64,000 bases of DNA from positions 434,001 through 498,000 of the forward strand of contig NZ_FNHZ01000001.1 in NCBI RefSeq assembly GCF_900103815.1. The letters run 5' to 3'. This document shows, piece after piece, positions 1-8,210 of the stretch. This DNA comes from Lachnospira pectinoschiza (lineage in GTDB: Bacteria > Bacillota > Clostridia > Lachnospirales > Lachnospiraceae). Positions within the stretch are counted from its first letter, which is position 1; each line of letters begins with the position of its first letter. The notes under the pieces were generated by a model. It saw nothing but the letters and a program-made list of their open reading frames with translations. It did no database searches and was not told the DNA's origin. The translations under genes and the position numbers were made by a program.

Positions 1-52
1 TTATGTTTGAACCGATGGTTTTATATAAATCTGCATCGTTTGAAAACTTCAT
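1..52 (-). CDS. Probable XRE-type HTH regulator (partial, N-terminus only)
   Basis: Only the first 17 codons are inside the window, read leftwards from an ATG at 52 with an AAGGAG ribosome site just upstream. The peptide MKFSNDADLYKTIGSNI resembles the start of many small XRE-family regulators, where an HTH follows directly, but the HTH itself is outside the window. It is divergent from a restriction-modification operon and sits next to dyad operators, which is what a control (C) protein would look like. The identification is inference from position and a short peptide. Confidence 0.5.
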   Translation of the reverse strand, partial: MKFSNDADLYKTIGSNI

Positions 53-62
53 ATAAAACTCC

Positions 63-124
63 TTTCACTATATGTGAATATTATACAGTTAATATCATTT
101 ATCATAAATTCACTTATAGTGAAA
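63..124. promoter_or_regulatory. Divergent control region with two TTCAC-N5-GTGAA operators
   Basis: Two dyads with identical half-sites and a 5-bp spacer lie at 63-78 and 109-124. Between them is a minus-strand promoter candidate for the regulator at 1-52: TTTATG at 108-103, a 17-bp spacer, TATAAT at 85-80. One dyad would cover the start of transcription and the other sits just upstream of the -35. That is the usual arrangement for an autoregulated control protein. The second dyad also precedes the methyltransferase at 201. Confidence 0.6.
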
Positions 125-200
125 GCTAAATATTATATAGACAAATAGAAATAATAGGTGTACTATTAAAATCTCAGTTTAAACAAAGGAGGAAATAATT

Positions 201-923
201 ATAGAATTACAACCGAACAGCTTTAGCCCAGAGCAGACAACGATTTGGTCTTTTCCAGACCGAGGGAAATGGGCAACACATTCAGGAAGATATAGGGGAA
301 ATTGGTCACCATATGTACCAAGAAATCTTATACTTCGTTATTCTAAACCAGGAGACTGGATTCTTGATCAATTTTTAGGTAGTGGAACAACATTAGTTGA
401 AGCAAAATTACTTAATCGAAATGCGGTAGGAATAGATATTAATCCGCAATCAATTTCTTTATCAGAAACAAATCTAAATTTTAAGTGTGAAACACAATCG
501 AAGATTTTTGTAAGAAAAGGAGACGCTACAGATCTATCTTTTATTAAGGATGATAAAATTGATTTTATTTGTACGCATCCGCCATATTCAAACATTATAA
601 AATATAGTACTGACATCAATGGAGATCTTTCTTTATTAGATGAAGATGCTTTCTTTAAAGCAATTAACAAAGTTGCAAAGGAGGCTTATAGAGTTTTAAA
701 AAAAGGAAAATATTGCGCTGTTATGATAGGAGATAAGAGATATCGAGGAAATATAGTACCTTTAGGTTTTACATTGATGCAGAAATATTTAGATGTAGGA
801 TTTAAACTAAAGGAAATTATTATTAAAGAACAGCATAATTGTAAATCTACAACTAAATGGATTGGAGTTAAAAGGAATTTTTTAATGTTGGCTCATGAAT
901 ATATTTTTATCTTTTATAAATGA
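201..923 (+). CDS. DNA methyltransferase (N4/N6 type), non-ATG start
   Basis: An open frame of about 240 codons encodes a short SAM-dependent DNA methyltransferase. Near the N-terminus are the family's conserved Trp/Pro-rich block (GRYRGNWSPYVPRN) and motif I (DQFLGSGTT, then VGIDIN), followed by a catalytic motif IV variant, THPPYSNI. Motif I precedes motif IV. A strong AAGGAGG at 186-192 is followed at the ideal distance not by ATG but by ATT (198) or ATA (201). No ATG, GTG or TTG occurs in frame before 723, while the frame is open and fully conserved from 183. The gene is therefore either translated weakly from a rare start codon or has lost its start (ATG to ATA is the simplest change). 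It is not part of the DpnII triad; its target sequence is unknown. Confidence 0.75.
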   Translation: MELQPNSFSPEQTTIWSFPDRGKWATHSGRYRGNWSPYVPRNLILRYSKPGDWILDQFLGSGTTLVEAKLLNRNAVGIDINPQSISLSETNLNFKCETQSKIFVRKGDATDLSFIKDDKIDFICTHPPYSNIIKYSTDINGDLSLLDEDAFFKAINKVAKEAYRVLKKGKYCAVMIGDKRYRGNIVPLGFTLMQKYLDVGFKLKEIIIKEQHNCKSTTKWIGVKRNFLMLAHEYIFIFYK

Positions 924-928
924 TAAAG

Positions 929-981
929 TTTCACATAAAGTGAAAGCTTGCATTGATAATATTCGACCTTTTTCGTATAAT
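929..981 (+). promoter_or_regulatory. Third operator copy and promoter of the DpnII operon
   Basis: TTTCAC at 929-934, a 5-bp spacer and GTGAAA at 940-945 form the third and best dyad. It lies 7 bp before a near-consensus promoter: TTGATA at 953-958, a 17-bp spacer, TATAAT at 976-981. A ribosome site and the dpnM start follow at 1017. A regulator bound just upstream of the -35 could activate; repression is also possible. Confidence 0.65.
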
Positions 982-1016
982 AAAAAACAGAAGTGTAAAT
1001 AGAAAGAGGAGAAAAA

Positions 1017-1850
1017 ATGTTAGAAAATAAAATAGCACCATTCGTTAAATGGGCTGGTGGAAAAAGACAATTACTTGATAAGATAATAGAAAGAATGCCT
1101 AAAGCATATAACAATTATTATGAGCCTTTTATTGGAGGAGGAGCTGTATTATTTGAATTACAACCAGAGAAAGCTGTAATCAACGATATTAATTTTTCAT
1201 TGATAAATACATATAGAACAATTGCAAATAAACCTATGGAGTTTATTGCATATGTAAACAAATTGGACTCTGAATTAGGTGATAATGCTAAAGAATATTA
1301 TTATTCATTGAGACAGCATTATAATGATAAACTAATGAAGGAAGAATTTGATGTTGAATTAGCAGCTTTATTTGTTTTTATTAATAAGCATTGTTTTAAT
1401 GGATTATATAGAGTAAATGGTAAAGGATTATTTAATGTGCCATATAACAATAGTAAAAAGGCCTCAATTAATGAAGAATCAATATTAGCTGTGTCTGAAT
1501 ATTTAAAAGATGTAACTATTTTACAAGGTGATTTTGAAGATGCATGTAGAAATGCTCAAAAAGGAGATTTTATATTTTTTGATAGTCCATATGCACCATT
1601 AAATCCGACATCATTTGAAGCGTATACAAAAGAAGGATTTGATGTAGAAAGTCATGAAAGACTTGCAAGGTTATTTGATGAATTAACAGATAGAGGCTGT
1701 TATTGTATGCTTACAAATCATAATACAGAATTTATAAATGAATTATATGGGAACAAAGGTTATAGAATAGATGTTGTAAGTGTAAAAAGAATGATTAATT
1801 CAGATGCCTCAAAACGTACTGGAGAAGAAGTTATTATATGTAATTACTAG
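1017..1850 (+). CDS. dpnM: DNA adenine methylase, Dam/DpnM type (M1 of DpnII system)
   Basis: A 277-residue class D12 adenine-N6 methyltransferase, predicted to methylate GATC in duplex DNA and protect it from the neighbouring endonuclease. Motif I is FVKWAGGKRQLL at residues 9-20 and the downstream block YEPFIGGGAVLFEL is typical of Dam enzymes. The catalytic motif IV reads DSPYAPLNPTSFEAY, a DSPY variant of DPPY that, as I recall, also occurs in DpnM-like enzymes. Length matches the family. It is the first gene of a tight operon: 13 bp separate it from the second methylase. The start is fixed by the AGAGGAG ribosome site just upstream. Confidence 0.93.
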   Translation: MLENKIAPFVKWAGGKRQLLDKIIERMPKAYNNYYEPFIGGGAVLFELQPEKAVINDINFSLINTYRTIANKPMEFIAYVNKLDSELGDNAKEYYYSLRQHYNDKLMKEEFDVELAALFVFINKHCFNGLYRVNGKGLFNVPYNNSKKASINEESILAVSEYLKDVTILQGDFEDACRNAQKGDFIFFDSPYAPLNPTSFEAYTKEGFDVESHERLARLFDELTDRGCYCMLTNHNTEFINELYGNKGYRIDVVSVKRMINSDASKRTGEEVIICNY

Positions 1851-1863
1851 GAGGCGTGATTTG

Positions 1864-2667
1864 ATGGAAAGATTACTAGGTGTAAAACAAAAATATTTCT
1901 ATGAAAATTCGTCGACACAAATAATACATGGAGATTCACTTCAGATTCTAAGAAAAATAAAGCCAGAAAGTATTGATATGATTTTTGCAGATCCGCCATA
2001 TTTTTTGAGCAATGATGGAATTACATGCAGTGGTGGGCATATGGTTTCTGTGAATAAAGGTGAATGGGATAAAATCGGTAATGGTTCAACAAATGTATTA
2101 GATAAACATAAATTTAATAGGAAGTGGATAAAGCTTTGTAAGAGAATTCTTAAGCCCAATGGAAGTATATGGATTTCAGGAACATATCACAATATTTATT
2201 CAATCGGAATGGCATTGGAACAAGAAGGATTTAAAATTATTAATAATATAACATGGCAAAAAACTAACCCACCACCTAATTTAGCATGTAGATGTTTTAC
2301 TCATTCAACGGAAACAATCTTATGGGCACAGAAGGATGAGAAGAAGGCTCATCACTTTTTTAATTATGAGCTAATGAAAGAGCAAAATGGTGGTAAGCAG
2401 ATGAAAGATGTTTGGACAGGAAGTTTAACAAAACCATCTGAAAAGAAAGCTGGAAAACATCCTACACAAAAACCAGAATATTTACTAGAAAGAATAATTC
2501 ATGCTTCAACTAAGCCGGGAGATATTGTACTTGACCCTTTTTGCGGTTCAGGAACAACTGGTGTTGTAGCTAATAGATATGGAAGAAATTTTATAGGCAT
2601 TGACATAGAGGAAGAATATTTGAATATTACAAAATCAAGAATTGAGGTGGAATTAAATGAACAATAG
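1864..2667 (+). CDS. dpnA: Second GATC adenine methylase, DpnA type
   Basis: A 267-residue beta-class adenine methyltransferase. The catalytic motif ADPPYFLSNDG comes first (about residues 40-50) and the SAM-binding motif LDPFCGSGTTGVVA last (about 223-236), the order expected for the class; the YENSSTQIIHGDSL N-terminus is typical. Enzymes of the DpnA type are known to methylate single-stranded as well as duplex GATC DNA, a property linked to transformation. The start at 1864 is chosen because AGGAGG precedes it; the open frame extends upstream without a better site. It overlaps the endonuclease gene by 11 bp. Confidence 0.93.
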   Translation: MERLLGVKQKYFYENSSTQIIHGDSLQILRKIKPESIDMIFADPPYFLSNDGITCSGGHMVSVNKGEWDKIGNGSTNVLDKHKFNRKWIKLCKRILKPNGSIWISGTYHNIYSIGMALEQEGFKIINNITWQKTNPPPNLACRCFTHSTETILWAQKDEKKAHHFFNYELMKEQNGGKQMKDVWTGSLTKPSEKKAGKHPTQKPEYLLERIIHASTKPGDIVLDPFCGSGTTGVVANRYGRNFIGIDIEEEYLNITKSRIEVELNEQ

Positions 2668-3520
2668 AGATTTTGACGAATGGATTGATAAATTTAGAGC
2701 GAGTATATCAGGTTATGACTACTATATTGATTTTAATAAAGTAGTTGATAATGTAGAAATGATAAAAGTGGAGTTAAATATTCTGAATACACTTATAGGT
2801 TCTAATAATATCGAAAGTGATTTTGAAACAATTATTGCAAGATATCCTGAAACATTAAAATGTATTCCGTTATTACTTGCAGTGAGAAAAAATGAAATAT
2901 ATGCACAGGATGAAGATGGTAGTTTTTTGTATAATTTTAAAAAAATGAATTATTCAATTGAACAATACAAGGTATTTATGCGTAAAACTGGTTTGTTTGA
3001 TATGATTGCTAATCATCTTGTAAATAATTTAGTGGATTATGCATTAGGTGTTGAAACTGGTTTGGATTCTAATGGCAGAAAAAATAGGGGTGGTCATCAA
3101 ATGGAAAATTTGATTGAGAAATATATTAAATCTGCTGGATTTGAAAAGGGTAAAAATTATTATAAAGAAATGAATCTTTCAGCAATAGAGGAAAAGTGGG
3201 GTATTGATTTAGGTGCGATTTCTAATAATAGTAAAGCTGAAAAAAGATTTGATTTTGTTGTAAAGACAGAAAATATGATTTATGCAATTGAAACTAATTT
3301 TTATGGAGGTACAGGTTCTAAATTAGGGGAAACAGCTAGAAGTTATAAATTACTTTCTCTAGAGTCTGATACAATTGATGGTTTTACTTTTGTTTGGTTT
3401 ACTGATGGCTTAGGTTGGAAATCTACAAAGGGTAATCTAAGAGAAACATTTGATGTTATGGAACATCTTTATAGTATTGATGATATTGAGAAAGGAATTA
3501 TGAAGACTATTTTTAAGTAA
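2657..3520 (+). CDS. dpnB: Type II restriction endonuclease, DpnII/MboI family
   Basis: A 287-residue endonuclease of the DpnII family, predicted to cut unmethylated GATC. Length and architecture fit the family. The conserved core is in the C-terminal half: NRGGHQMENLIEKYI, then KRFDFVV and IYAIETNFYGGTGSKLGETA, which contain the D ... ExN catalytic signature of this PD-(D/E)xK branch. Both protective methylases are encoded immediately upstream, so the system looks complete and functional. The coding overlap with dpnA implies translational coupling, which would hold nuclease production below that of the methylases. Confidence 0.93.
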   Translation: MNNRDFDEWIDKFRASISGYDYYIDFNKVVDNVEMIKVELNILNTLIGSNNIESDFETIIARYPETLKCIPLLLAVRKNEIYAQDEDGSFLYNFKKMNYSIEQYKVFMRKTGLFDMIANHLVNNLVDYALGVETGLDSNGRKNRGGHQMENLIEKYIKSAGFEKGKNYYKEMNLSAIEEKWGIDLGAISNNSKAEKRFDFVVKTENMIYAIETNFYGGTGSKLGETARSYKLLSLESDTIDGFTFVWFTDGLGWKSTKGNLRETFDVMEHLYSIDDIEKGIMKTIFK

Positions 3521-3530
3521 GGATATTAAA

Positions 3531-3851
3531 ATGAAACAAGAAACAATTAATCGTATTAGAAAATTTTCAGATGATCGCGATTGGAACCAGTTCCACGCAC
3601 CAGCAAATCTAGCAAAGTCAGTTGTCATTGAGGCAGCAGAGCTTTTAGAGTGCTTTCAGTGGGATAACGATAATTACGATTTACAAAGCGTTAAAGAAGA
3701 GCTTGCAGATGTGCTAATTTGTAGTCAACAGCTATTAGATAAGCTAGGTCTTGATGCAGATGAAATCGTAAATATGAAGATGTCACAGAATGAAGCAAAG
3801 TACCCGGTTGAGAAAGCTAAGGGTAAGGCTTTAAAGTACGACCAGCTTTAA
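3531..3851 (+). CDS. MazG-like nucleotide pyrophosphohydrolase
   Basis: A 106-residue all-alpha NTP pyrophosphohydrolase of the MazG-like group. The metal-binding acidic motifs are visible: EAAELLECFQW (about residues 33-43) and KEELADVLICSQQLLDKLGLD (split across residues 55-75). Such enzymes hydrolyse (d)NTPs to monophosphates and PPi, often for pool sanitation. It begins 10 bp after the DpnII stop with its own AAGGAT ribosome site, so it is probably cotranscribed with the restriction operon. A role in defence (nucleotide depletion) is possible but is inference only. Confidence 0.85.
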   Translation: MKQETINRIRKFSDDRDWNQFHAPANLAKSVVIEAAELLECFQWDNDNYDLQSVKEELADVLICSQQLLDKLGLDADEIVNMKMSQNEAKYPVEKAKGKALKYDQL

Positions 3852-3892
3852 AATTTGCTAAAAATAGAGATTTTAATTATATCATCATGGAA

Positions 3893-3930
3893 TTCAATTA
3901 TATCATTTTGGAAAAAATGATATAATTGAA
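3893..3930. repeat. Perfect 17-bp inverted repeat
   Basis: Arms 3893-3909 and 3914-3930 are fully complementary, separated by GGAA. A second copy of the left half (AATTATATCAT) lies about 20 bp upstream, before 3890. There is no U-tract on either side, so a simple Rho-independent terminator is unlikely; a regulatory dyad or the remnant of a small mobile repeat is more plausible. Confidence 0.75.
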
Positions 3931-4150
3931 CATATATAAATGTATAAAAAAATAAAGAAAAATATATTAAGAGGCTTTGTTATTATATTTTTAGTAATAA
4001 AGTCTCTTGTTTTAATTTTATTATTTATGAGTAATTTGATTAAGTTAATGAATTGCTCTTGTATATCCTTGTTGAATACAAACTATATTTATGAGATTAT
4101 ATTTATAAGTGATACGCGACAACTTAAGAACATATAAAAGGAGAGTAAAA

Positions 4151-4885
4151 ATGTTTACACCAGAAGTAATTGAACAGTTACAATACTATGTATATCGTTT
4201 AATAGATCCAAGAAATGGGCAGACTTTTTATGTTGGTAAAGGAAAAGGCAATCGTGTGTTTGCTCATGTTGAGGGCGCATTAAAAAATTACAAAGGTCAG
4301 AAATTTGAGGATAAAGATGAAGATGAAGTTTCAGCAAAAATTCAACAGATAAGAGAAATCAAAAATGCTGGATTAGAGGTCATACATATAATTCAAAGAT
4401 ATGGTTTAACAGAGAAGGAAGCCTTTGAAGTTGAAGCTGCATTAATCGATGTTTACGGCGAATTAACAAATCTTCAAAATGGGCATAATTCAGATAGAGG
4501 AGTTAATAATGCAATTGTATTACAGCGCGATTTATCATGCGAAGAATATGAAGAGCCAGATTTTAAATACATTATGATAAAGATTAATAACAGAGTTTTA
4601 GAAGAACGAAACTATGATATTTACGAAACAGTTAGAAGTGCATGGAAAGTAAAACTAGAACGAGTTAAAAAGTATAAGTATTGTTTAGCTGTTATTAATG
4701 GTGTAGTTAGAGGAGTTTATGAAATAGAGGGATGGCAAGATGATACACTTCAATTACGTTCTGGTAGATTTGAATTTTATGGACATGAAGCCACAAAGGA
4801 TATAAAGAATATTTTTATAAACAAGAAAATTCCAGCTAAATATAGGAAAAAAGGAATGGCATCGCCAGTACTTTATAGTAAATAG
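4151..4885 (+). CDS. GIY-YIG nuclease-domain protein (LEM-3-like)
   Basis: A 244-residue protein whose N-terminal half is a LEM-3-like GIY-YIG domain: YYVYRLIDPRNGQTFYVGKGKGNRVFAH carries the paired tyrosine motifs and the following arginine and histidine, and the acidic residue lies in KEAFEVEAALI. The C-terminal half (FKYIMIKINN ... RSAWKV ... VVRGVYEIEGW) is the small conserved domain that usually accompanies it, resembling EVE/PUA-like DNA-binding folds; that comparison is from memory. Start at 4151 is set by AAAGGAGAG. It may be a restriction or DNA-processing nuclease, perhaps partner of the extra methyltransferase at 201. It has no transposon neighbours that would suggest homing. Confidence 0.8.
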   Translation: MFTPEVIEQLQYYVYRLIDPRNGQTFYVGKGKGNRVFAHVEGALKNYKGQKFEDKDEDEVSAKIQQIREIKNAGLEVIHIIQRYGLTEKEAFEVEAALIDVYGELTNLQNGHNSDRGVNNAIVLQRDLSCEEYEEPDFKYIMIKINNRVLEERNYDIYETVRSAWKVKLERVKKYKYCLAVINGVVRGVYEIEGWQDDTLQLRSGRFEFYGHEATKDIKNIFINKKIPAKYRKKGMASPVLYSK

Positions 4886-4915
4886 TAGATTTCGATAAAT
4901 TAGAGGGGTAAAAAC

Positions 4916-5095
4916 ATAAAAGATAAAACTACATACTTATCAGAAAAAGTAAATTCCATAAAGGATAGAGTAAAACAGTTGATGGAGCTTGATAAAAATG
5001 TAAAACCAGACGAAAGACTTCAATCTAATCCGACAATCAAGAAGATGCAAAATGAATACAAGAACAAAAAAGATAAGGAGATAAGAACTTTTTAA
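4916..5095 (+). pseudogene. Small charged ORF with ATA in the start position
   Basis: A 59-codon frame (IKDKTTYLSEKV ... KKDKEIRTF) follows a GAGGGG ribosome site at 4903-4908 with 7-bp spacing, but the codon there is ATA. The first in-frame ATG or TTG is more than 20 codons in. The product would be a soluble, lysine-rich, helical peptide that I do not recognise. It directly follows the GIY-YIG gene. It could be a gene that lost its start or one using a rare start; the same ATA pattern occurs at 201. Confidence 0.5.
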
Positions 5096-5117
5096 GAAGC
5101 GCAGTAGAAGATAGGGC

Positions 5118-5145
5118 TTACATTTTGTCCATTTAATGCTATAAT
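5118..5145 (+). promoter_or_regulatory. Promoter with extended -10
   Basis: TTACAT at 5118-5123, a 16-bp spacer and TATAAT at 5140-5145 preceded by TG at the extended -10 position. It serves the methyltransferase gene at 5229. Confidence 0.6.
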
Positions 5146-5228
5146 AAGCTTAATAGATAAATTTTTAGAGGAAAACGCGGACAGGATAATCCGCCAAATA
5201 ACAAGACTTTACTTAGGGGGATAGGCTT

Positions 5229-5996
5229 ATGAAGGCTAATTACGAGAATTGGATGCCTAAAAATCTTATTTTTTCTAGCTTTGCAGCGTGCTTGATTTCG
5301 GCATATCTGGCCTACGAGGGCTACGTCAAGGAGATGAAGGCGCTGACCATTCTTTTTGCCATTGTTACTTTGCTACTTTTGGCGCTGACTTGCTGGGGAA
5401 TTCTACTTTACAGGGCATTTTCTTATGACGGAAAAAGGCAGCTATCAAGGCAAATTATCGAGGGAACTGCAAGTTACCTAAAGGACATCAAGGGCGATAT
5501 TTTGGATGTAGGCTGCGGCAGCGGGGCGCTGGCTATTGCGGTGGCTAAGAATAATCCCGATGCCAATATTTTCGGGGTCGATAGATGGGGTAGAGAATAT
5601 GCTGCATTTTCAAAGGCATTATGTGAGGAAAATGCGAGAATAGAGGGAGTTGCAAACACTTGCTTTATTGAAGGCAATGCCGTGAGGTTGCTTTACGAGG
5701 ATGAACGTTTTGATGCCATCGTTAGCAATTACGTCTACCACAACATCACCGGAGTAAACAAGCAGGAGCTAATTCTAGAGAGCCTTCGAACCCTGAAGAA
5801 AGGCGGAACTTTCGTAATTCACGATGTTATGTCTAAGAGACGTTTTGGCAACATGGAGGGCTTTGCTAAGAAGCTAAAAGCTATTGGTTATCAGGATGTA
5901 AGGCTTATTCGAACCGACGATGGCTTGTTTATGACAAAGGCAGAGGCAAGACTTTATGGACTCACTGGTTCCACAATCTTAATAGGGATAAAGTAA
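5229..5996 (+). CDS. Membrane-anchored class I SAM methyltransferase
   Basis: A 255-residue protein with two N-terminal membrane helices (about residues 12-30 and 38-62) followed by a cytoplasmic Rossmann methyltransferase domain. Motif I is ILDVGCGSGALAIAVA (about 94-109), with an acidic motif II in IFGVDRW and a post-motif region DAIVSNYVYHNI. The substrate cannot be read from sequence; small-molecule or lipid methylation is common for this group. A GGGGG-containing ribosome site precedes the ATG. Base composition is visibly less AT-rich than the island to its left, marking the return to chromosomal backbone. Confidence 0.85.
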   Translation: MKANYENWMPKNLIFSSFAACLISAYLAYEGYVKEMKALTILFAIVTLLLLALTCWGILLYRAFSYDGKRQLSRQIIEGTASYLKDIKGDILDVGCGSGALAIAVAKNNPDANIFGVDRWGREYAAFSKALCEENARIEGVANTCFIEGNAVRLLYEDERFDAIVSNYVYHNITGVNKQELILESLRTLKKGGTFVIHDVMSKRRFGNMEGFAKKLKAIGYQDVRLIRTDDGLFMTKAEARLYGLTGSTILIGIK

Positions 5997-6134
5997 CGAA
6001 TACAGATTAAAAAATATAAAGTGTCTTTTTTACTATATGGCGTGGCCCTAGTGGTTGCGCCTTTTTCTTTTACTTTACATTGCATGATTTGCGTTCTAAA
6101 ATTATATATAGGTCTAATGAAACGGAGGGGAAAT

Positions 6135-6983
6135 ATGATAAAAATTATTTCTGATATTACTTGCGACTTATCACAGGAACTTTTGAATAAATACGACATT
6201 GACATTTTGCCACTTCACGTGGTTATGGGCGAGGAGGAGTACATCGACGGCACCAATATAAGCCCTGATGAAATCTATCTTTGGTCCGATGAGCACAAGG
6301 AAACACCTAAAACTTCCGCAGTGGGAATTGAGGAAGCTATTAATCTTTTTAGAAAATATACTGATGCCGGAGACGAAATCATTGCCTTTGCAATTTCTGA
6401 GGATATGTCCACAACTGCCAATGTTATGCGTATTGCAGCAGAAGAGTTAGAAAAGGAAGATAAGATTCATGTCATAGACTCTATGAATCTTTCAACAGGT
6501 GTGGGGCATCTTGTAGTGGAGGCTGCTATTATGGCTAAAAATGGCGAATCTGCCGAAACTATCGTAAATGAAATTGAAAAAATGCGACATCGTGTAAGAG
6601 CAAGTTTCGTAATCGACACTTTAGTTTATCTTCAAAGGGGTGGCAGATGTTCAAGTGTTGCAGCTATCGCCGGCGGCTTACTAAAGCTCCACCCAAAGAT
6701 TGTTGTGGAAAATGGAAAGATGATCGCTAGTAAAAAGTATAGAGGTAGCATCGATTCTGCAATTTTAAAATATGTTGCTGACCTAGAACCAGAACTAGCT
6801 AAGGCAAAAAAAGATAGAGTATTTATCACACATTCCGGTTGTGATGAAGAGCTAATTGGAAAGGTAAGAGAAAAACTAGAAGCCCTAAATAGATTTGATG
6901 AGATTTTGGTAACAAGAGCTGGAAGCGTAATTTCAAGCCACTGTGGGCCAGGAACACTTGGGGTGTTATTTATAGAGGAGTAA
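6135..6983 (+). CDS. DegV family fatty-acid-binding protein
   Basis: A 282-residue DegV protein. The family binds a fatty acid and in Firmicutes members act as the FakB subunit delivering fatty acids to the FakA kinase. Visible signatures are the N-terminal SDITCDL, the DGTNISPDE segment, SxNLSTGVGHLV around the middle and the C-terminal ILVTRAGSVISSHCGPGTLGVLF, where the carboxylate-binding HxGPG is conserved. The start at 6135 is chosen for its GGAGGGG ribosome site; the open frame upstream has none. No fakA is nearby. Confidence 0.93.
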   Translation: MIKIISDITCDLSQELLNKYDIDILPLHVVMGEEEYIDGTNISPDEIYLWSDEHKETPKTSAVGIEEAINLFRKYTDAGDEIIAFAISEDMSTTANVMRIAAEELEKEDKIHVIDSMNLSTGVGHLVVEAAIMAKNGESAETIVNEIEKMRHRVRASFVIDTLVYLQRGGRCSSVAAIAGGLLKLHPKIVVENGKMIASKKYRGSIDSAILKYVADLEPELAKAKKDRVFITHSGCDEELIGKVREKLEALNRFDEILVTRAGSVISSHCGPGTLGVLFIEE

Positions 6984-7288
6984 AGTGGGATTTTTGTATG
7001 TCACAAGTTATTGACATATGGATCATAAGGAATTATAATAAGACCACATAGAAAAAGAAATTGTCTTTTGCGGAGCGGCATTGTAGCGATATGATGTTTG
7101 CTCTGATTTTTTTTGCCCAATTTACATCTTAACAAAATCTAAATTATTTCAATATAACATGAATTAAAAAAAACACGGTACTATATTACGCAATTCTCCA
7201 ATTTTGATACTATGTATCTTTATACTGCGTACTTGTTGAAAATGAATTGTAATACTATAATTTTCCTATAGATATAAGGAGAAAAATT
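6984..7288. other. Non-coding interval with promoter
   Basis: About 300 bp without a gene. A weak hairpin (CGGAGC near 7076 pairing with GCTCTG near 7104) followed by eight T residues may terminate the DegV transcript. A good promoter for the radical SAM gene lies at 7233-7261: TTGTTG, a 17-bp spacer, TATAAT. Confidence 0.6.
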
Positions 7289-8170
7289 ATGAAAATTAAG
7301 GACATTGATGTTAAGAGTGTAATGACAAGATCGAATCTACCAGTATCGGATTTTTCAGTAAATACCTATATTGGCTGCGAGCACGCTTGTAAGTATTGCT
7401 ATGCTTCTTTTATGAAGCGTTTTACTAATCATCCAGAACCTTGGGGCGAATTTGTTGATATTAAGCATTGGCCAGATATAAAAAATGCAAGCAAATACGC
7501 AGGGAAAGAGGCTTTCTTTGGTTCTGCCACTGATTGTTATCAGCCTTGTGAAAAAGAATATAAAAGAACAAGAAAGCTACTTGAAGAGCTAAAGGGAAGC
7601 GGAATTAGGCTTAGTATTGCAACTAAGTCGGACTTGGTTTTGCGAGATCTTGACTTGATTCGCACTTTCCCTAAGGCTAGAGTTTCATTTTCCATAAACA
7701 CCTTAGATGAGGAATTTAAGGATGAAATGGATGCGGCAGTTAGTATAAAGCGTCGCCTTGCTGCCATGAAGGAGATTTATGATGCGGGAATTGAGACTAC
7801 TTGCTTTATATCTCCTATATTTCCTGGCATCACAGATCCTATTGAAATCATTGAGGCGGCCAAGGATAGATGCAACTTGGTTTGGCTTGAAAATCTTAAT
7901 CTACGCGGAGATTATAGAGTGCGAATCCTTGATTGGATACATGAAAATCATCCAGAGCTTGATAGCCTTTATAAGGAAATTTACTCTACGAAGAGCCGCC
8001 AGTACTGGATTGACCTAGATGATAGAATAAGGGCTTATACAGCCAAGGAAAATATGCTCTACCTTAGAGACGACGACGGCCATAGGGCAGACTTTGGCAA
8101 GCCACCCGTTGTGGTGAATTATTTTTATCACGAAGAGGTGAAGAAGTCGGCTAAGAAGGGGAAAGTTTAA
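7289..8170 (+). CDS. SPL-family radical SAM protein
   Basis: A 293-residue radical SAM enzyme of the spore-photoproduct-lyase-like (SPL, Rv2578c-type) group. The cluster-binding cysteines are in CEHACKYCYASFM (CxxxCxxC, about residues 30-42), preceded by NTYIGC. Further family features are SATDCYQPCEKEYKRTRKLLE and FSINTLDEEFKDEMD. It is too short and lacks the context for a genuine spore photoproduct lyase, so the substrate is unknown. Monocistronic: own promoter upstream, bidirectional hairpin downstream. Confidence 0.88.
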   Translation: MKIKDIDVKSVMTRSNLPVSDFSVNTYIGCEHACKYCYASFMKRFTNHPEPWGEFVDIKHWPDIKNASKYAGKEAFFGSATDCYQPCEKEYKRTRKLLEELKGSGIRLSIATKSDLVLRDLDLIRTFPKARVSFSINTLDEEFKDEMDAAVSIKRRLAAMKEIYDAGIETTCFISPIFPGITDPIEIIEAAKDRCNLVWLENLNLRGDYRVRILDWIHENHPELDSLYKEIYSTKSRQYWIDLDDRIRAYTAKENMLYLRDDDGHRADFGKPPVVVNYFYHEEVKKSAKKGKV

Positions 8171-8210
8171 CTCAGTCGGAGTACAAGCTCCGTAAAGATA
8201 AACAGCACAT

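Noticed and set aside
3940-4137. 65-codon hydrophobic ORF between the 17-bp inverted repeat and the GIY-YIG gene
   Set aside because: No ribosome site, very AT-rich, Ile/Leu-rich as random AT sequence would give, and it overlaps the ribosome site region of the next gene.
4109-4150. Upstream extension of the GIY-YIG gene
   Set aside because: The AAAGGAGAG site and family N-terminus place the start at 4151.
7289-8170. Spore photoproduct lyase
   Set aside because: The CxxxCxxC motif fits SPL-like radical SAM proteins, but the protein is short of the lyase's specific cysteine region and the neighbours are not sporulation genes.
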